Shown piece by piece: positions 5,667 to 8,689 of a stretch of DNA of 8,689 nt; within the stretch, counting starts at the first letter, position 1, and each line of letters starts with the position of its first letter. The translations under genes were made by a program, and so were the position numbers. The notes beneath the pieces were generated by a model, which had not been told where the DNA came from, did no database searches, and saw only the letters and a list, made by a program, of their open reading frames with translations. The stretch lies in contig JAEXXS010000343.1 of NCBI GenBank assembly GCA_023451915.1, positions 1-8,689 of the forward strand, written 5' to 3'. This DNA is from Pseudomonadota bacterium (lineage in GTDB: Bacteria > Pseudomonadota > Alphaproteobacteria > Rhizobiales > Rhizobiaceae).

Positions 5667-7519
5667 CCATGCTCGAAACACAAGCCGTAAACGGGGCAGC
5701 TCATAAACAAATGCCCATTCTGGCGATCCGCAATCTGAATGTTTCATTTCTGGGGGCACGCGGTCAATGGAACCGTGTCGTTAACAATTTATCGCTTGAG
5801 ATTGCTGCAGGTGAGACAGTAGCCCTCGTCGGGGAATCCGGGTCTGGCAAAAGTGTAACATCACTTTCTGTGTTACGTCTTCTGGATCCGTCGACCAGTA
5901 AACTAGAGGGTGAAATTATTCTGGACGGGCAAGACGTGCTTGGTCTTTCCGAAGCAGATATGATCCGCGATATTCGCGGCCAGCGTGCCGCTATGATTTT
6001 TCAGGAGCCGATGACCAGTCTCCATCCGATATATCGTGTCGGAGACCAGATTATCGAAGCACTGACTGCGCATCGCAACCTGTCAAAAGTGGACGCCCGG
6101 CGCGAAGCCATCAATCTTCTCGAGCGCGTTCGTATCCCCAACGCAGGGCGGCGGCTTCATGATTACCCGCATGCTTTCTCTGGAGGCATGCGGCAACGGG
6201 TCATGATTGCAATGGCGCTGGCATCGCGCCCGAAATTACTGATCGCTGATGAACCGACGACTGCACTCGATGTGACCGTACAAGGCGAGATACTCGACCT
6301 GCTGAAAGATCTTCAGGCGGAGTATGGCATGGCGATGTTGTTCATTACCCATGATATGGGCGTGGTGGCGGAAATGGCTGACCGCACAGTCGTCATGTAT
6401 CGTGGTGATTCTGTTGAACAGGGCCCGACCGCTGAATTGTTCGCCAATCCGGGCGAAATTTATACAAAGGCCCTGCTGGCGAGCGTCTCTACCCTAGGAA
6501 GCATGGTGGGGGACCCTGCCCCCTTGCGCTTTCCTGAAGTGGACATGGCCACTGGTGAGACCCGTCAAGCTGAGCCGCTATTGCGGCAACCGGATCGGAG
6601 CGTGCCTCTTCTGGATGTACGGAATCTTGTTACGCGGTTTGATGTTCGTGGCGGCCTGCTCAATCGACGCGTGGCTCGTGTTCATGCGGTTGAGGATGTT
6701 TCGTTCTCCATCTTCCCTGGAGAAACCCTGGCGCTGGTTGGTGAATCCGGTTGTGGAAAGTCGACCACAGGGAGATCGATTATCCGTCTGAATACCAATT
6801 CGAAGGGCAGTGTGTGTCTTGGCAGGGACGAGCTTTTCACATTGCCGCCCGAAGAGATGCGTCGTAAGCGCTGCGACATACAGATGATACCGCAGGATCC
6901 GCTTGCTAGCATGAATCCTCGTATGACAGTGGGTGATGCATTGACGGAGCCGTTTCGCGAGCATCATCTGGGCAGTCATGAAGAGGCTGCAGCCAAAGCT
7001 AAGAGGCTGATGGAACAGGTTGGCTTGCTGCCTTCGATGCTAGAGCGCTATCCGCACGAATTCTCTGGTGGGCAGCGCCAGCGTATCTGTATCGCACGTG
7101 CACTCATGCTCAATCCCAAGGTAATCATTGCCGACGAATCCGTTTCAGCATTGGATGTCTCGGTCAAAGCGCAGGTGGTCAACCTGTTGCTCGATATTCA
7201 GGATAAGTTTGGTATTGCCTACCTGTTTATCTCGCACGATATTGCGGTTGTGGAACGGATCAGCCATCGCATTGCGGTGATGTTCCTGGGAGAAATTGTC
7301 GAGATTGGCTCGCGCTCCGATATTCTTGAGCGTCCCCAGCATCCCTACACCAAGAGGCTGATTGGTGCAGTAACGGTTCCGGATCCTTCACGCAGATATC
7401 TGCGGCGTAATCAGCCGATCAAGGAATTGAACACTCCGGTCAGAGCGCTGGATTTTGTACCACCAAAGCGGCGCTACAAAGAAGTGTCTGAAGGACACCT
7501 GGTCCAGATTGATGCGTAA
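5663..7519 (+). CDS. gsiA: Fused dual-domain ABC transporter ATPase, GsiA-like
   Basis: A 618-residue cytoplasmic protein with both ATPase domains of the importer in one chain, replacing separate DppD and DppF. Domain 1: Walker A GESGSGKS (57-64), Q-loop Gln114, signature FSGGMRQR (172-179), Walker B LLIADEPT (192-199), His230. Domain 2: Walker A GESGCGKS (360-367), Q-loop Gln411, signature FSGGQRQR (467-474), Walker B VIIADES with Glu492, His525, then the oligopeptide-transporter tail [12 protein letters not shown] (559-570). Both sites look complete. The linker (RFPEVDM...[12 protein letters not shown]), the domain-2 start [14 protein letters not shown], and stretches such as [20 protein letters not shown] closely resemble E. 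coli GsiA of the glutathione importer, which is of similar length. The symbol reflects that resemblance, not a proven glutathione substrate. Start is GTG 5663, in a GTGA overlap with the permease stop and 5 nt after GAGG; ATG 5669 is an equally credible start, two residues shorter. Confidence 0.92.
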   Translation: MTMLETQAVNGAAHKQMPILAIRNLNVSFLGARGQWNRVVNNLSLEIAAGETVALVGESGSGKSVTSLSVLRLLDPSTSKLEGEIILDGQDVLGLSEADMIRDIRGQRAAMIFQEPMTSLHPIYRVGDQIIEALTAHRNLSKVDARREAINLLERVRIPNAGRRLHDYPHAFSGGMRQRVMIAMALASRPKLLIADEPTTALDVTVQGEILDLLKDLQAEYGMAMLFITHDMGVVAEMADRTVVMYRGDSVEQGPTAELFANPGEIYTKALLASVSTLGSMVGDPAPLRFPEVDMATGETRQAEPLLRQPDRSVPLLDVRNLVTRFDVRGGLLNRRVARVHAVEDVSFSIFPGETLALVGESGCGKSTTGRSIIRLNTNSKGSVCLGRDELFTLPPEEMRRKRCDIQMIPQDPLASMNPRMTVGDALTEPFREHHLGSHEEAAAKAKRLMEQVGLLPSMLERYPHEFSGGQRQRICIARALMLNPKVIIADESVSALDVSVKAQVVNLLLDIQDKFGIAYLFISHDIAVVERISHRIAVMFLGEIVEIGSRSDILERPQHPYTKRLIGAVTVPDPSRRYLRRNQPIKELNTPVRALDFVPPKRRYKEVSEGHLVQIDA

Positions 7520-7623
7520 GTGTGCGTCCAGCATAAGGTGAACTGATTTACCAGTCCCATATGAATGAGCATTTAGGGTCTGGCTGTCCATCTGATCGAG
7601 CCAGCCTCAATCTAGAAACAAGA
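7520..7623. other. Short convergent intergenic region before the terminator
   Basis: The operon's 3' untranslated stretch. The only structure I see is a weak 6-bp stem CTGGCT/AGCCAG (7580-7585 with 7599-7604) around a 13-nt loop. There is no open reading frame of note. Confidence 0.5.
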
Positions 7624-7652
7624 GGGCGGCTAAGAAGCCGCCCTTTCTTTAT
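7624..7652 (+). terminator. Rho-independent terminator, probably bidirectional
   Basis: GGGCGGC (7624-7630) pairs perfectly with GCCGCCC (7637-7643) around the loop TAAGAA and is followed by TTTCTTTAT, ending the transporter operon about 105 nt after its last stop. Read on the minus strand, the same stem lies 5 nt beyond the stop codon of the aminopeptidase gene and is followed by the T-rich TCTTGTTTCT, so it can serve both convergent transcripts. Confidence 0.9.
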
Positions 7653-8689
7653 CGGATATCCTGCAGGCTATGGCCTGAAGTCGTAATCCATTCCTCCAAA
7701 AGCTGTACACCGAAACCTGCACCACCAGAACGGGCCAGCAACCGATCCTCCTCTATGAGTTCTTTGCCAGCAATATCCAGATGTACCCACGGACGTCCCT
7801 CTGTAAAGTTCTTCAAAAAGGCGGCGGCAAATGCTGTGTCACCATCTTCAAGGTCACGGGCATGTTGACGCAAATCCGCAATGTTTGATTTCAGTCCCTC
7901 GTCATAAGCTTCATCAAGTGGCAGACGCCAGAAACGCTCCCCTGTTTTTTCTCCCGCAGCGAGCAAGTTAGTTGCCAATTCATCGTGCGTTGCGAAAAGG
8001 CCCGCAAAAACATGACCAAGGCCGCGCATGACCGAATAGGTGAGCGTTGCCAGATCCACAATGGCACAAGGGTCAAAACGTGTTGCCGCATAGTGAAGCG
8101 CGTCCGACAACACCATTCGGCCTTCGCAGTCGGTATCGAATACTTCAACAGTACGACCGGACATTGTTGTGACAACATCACCGGGCTTGTAGGAATTGCC
8201 TGCCAGCATATTTTCCGCAACAGCCAAAACACCGACAACATGAACTGGTGCTTTCTGCAAAGCCAACGCCAGCATTGTACCAATAACTGCGGCAGCTCCA
8301 CCCATGTCCCCTTTCATTGTAAACATCTGGGGGCCGGTCTTGATGCACAGACCACCGGCATCAAAGCACATGCCTTTGCCAACGAGTGCTATAGGCTTCC
8401 CGTCTGCGGCGTCACCCTTATAAGTAAGCGTAAAAAGGCGAGGTTTGTGATCGGAACCATTTCCCACGGCAAGGATTGCGCCCATCCCAAGGCGTTCCAG
8501 CTCATCAGGGAATAATTCCTCAATAATAATCCCGGCTTCGCGCAGGGGCGCAAGATACTCTCCGAAATTATCGGGATGCAAATAATTTGCCGGATAGTTT
8601 ACCAAAGTCCGGGCAAGATTGACGCCCTCAGCAACGGCGGCAAGTCGCCCCATGGCCGTTTCGTCCACCTTGTTTGTAGCGATCTTCAG
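7649..8689 (-). CDS. M17-family leucyl aminopeptidase, 5' end outside window
   Basis: A cytoplasmic zinc/manganese aminopeptidase that removes N-terminal residues from peptides. The 346 visible residues cover the C-terminal catalytic domain; the frame stays open to the right edge (LKIATNKVDETAM...), so about 120-150 N-terminal residues are missing from view. All expected metal and catalytic residues are present: Lys and Asp in GKGMCFDAGG, Lys in LCIKTG, Asp in MKGDMGGAAAV, and Asp, Glu and Arg in DTDCEGRMVLSDALHYA (codons near 8137-8087). The motifs deviate from the usual FDSGG and NTDAEGRL by having Ala for Ser, Asp for Asn and Cys for Ala. The entry domain sequence LARTLVNYPANYLHPDNF is typical of the family. 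The gene converges on the peptide-transporter operon and shares its terminator; a functional link through peptide breakdown is plausible but inferred. The apparent GTG start at 8668 is almost certainly internal. Confidence 0.92.
   Translation of the reverse strand: MKIATNKVDETAMGRLAAVAEGVNLARTLVNYPANYLHPDNFGEYLAPLREAGIIIEELFPDELERLGMGAILAVGNGSDHKPRLFTLTYKGDAADGKPIALVGKGMCFDAGGLCIKTGPQMFTMKGDMGGAAAVIGTMLALALQKAPVHVVGVLAVAENMLAGNSYKPGDVVTTMSGRTVEVFDTDCEGRMVLSDALHYAATRFDPCAIVDLATLTYSVMRGLGHVFAGLFATHDELATNLLAAGEKTGERFWRLPLDEAYDEGLKSNIADLRQHARDLEDGDTAFAAAFLKNFTEGRPWVHLDIAGKELIEEDRLLARSGGAGFGVQLLEEWITTSGHSLQDIR

Noticed and set aside
5316..5759. 147-residue minus-strand open frame across the permease/ATPase junction
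   Set aside because: Antisense to the EAA loop and the C-terminus of a clear permease; a shadow.
7985..8515. 176-residue plus-strand open frame opposite the aminopeptidase
   Set aside because: It lies wholly antisense to a gene with complete catalytic motifs; its sequence is cysteine/histidine-rich low-logic translation typical of an antisense shadow.
1..8689. Mobile elements, tRNA genes, CRISPR arrays or phage genes
   Set aside because: I looked for transposase or integrase motifs, terminal repeats, spaced direct repeats and tRNA cloverleaf sequences and found none that stand up.

Overview
The window looks like a chromosomal stretch of an alphaproteobacterium, most likely of the Brucella/Ochrobactrum (Brucellaceae, Rhizobiales) type. 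That placement is an inference from moderate GC content, codon use and general protein character; no rRNA or other marker gene is present to prove it. I see no integrase, transposase, tRNA or CRISPR array. The content is mostly a conventional peptide-uptake locus.

Left end (1-572): a divergent pair. A VOC/glyoxalase-fold gene reads leftwards off the window edge, and an HxlR-family winged-helix regulator reads rightwards. The 49 bp between their start codons is the likely shared control region. About 400 bp follow (573-977) in which I find no convincing gene; its right end holds a candidate promoter and small repeats in front of the next gene.

Centre (978-7519): five genes in one direction. 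They are an S33 proline-iminopeptidase-like alpha/beta hydrolase, a secreted family-5 solute-binding protein, a DppC/GsiD-type permease, a DppB/GsiC-type permease, and a GsiA-like protein carrying both ABC ATPase domains in one chain. The last four form a complete ABC importer for peptides or a related solute: the binding protein captures ligand in the periplasm, the two permeases form the channel, and the fused ATPase powers it. Gaps between them are 4 bp, 3 bp and a 4-bp overlap, so they are almost certainly one transcript. The peptidase-like gene, 83 bp upstream, could hydrolyse the imported substrate in the cytoplasm. The C-type permease precedes the B-type one, the reverse of the usual order. 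A perfect 14-bp inverted repeat with a 3-nt loop (3677-3707) lies just after the binding-protein stop codon, inside the annotated start of the first permease.

Right end (7520-8689): a strong, probably bidirectional terminator separates this operon from a convergent M17 leucyl-aminopeptidase-family gene, whose 5' end is beyond the window. A peptide importer between an S33 peptidase and an M17 aminopeptidase suggests peptide scavenging, but the M17 gene is not in the operon and the link is only by neighbourhood.

I found no clearly novel system. The best items for follow-up are the intra-operon hairpin, the single-cysteine HxlR/VOC divergent pair, the unusual M17 metal-site motifs and the unexplained 573-953 gap.
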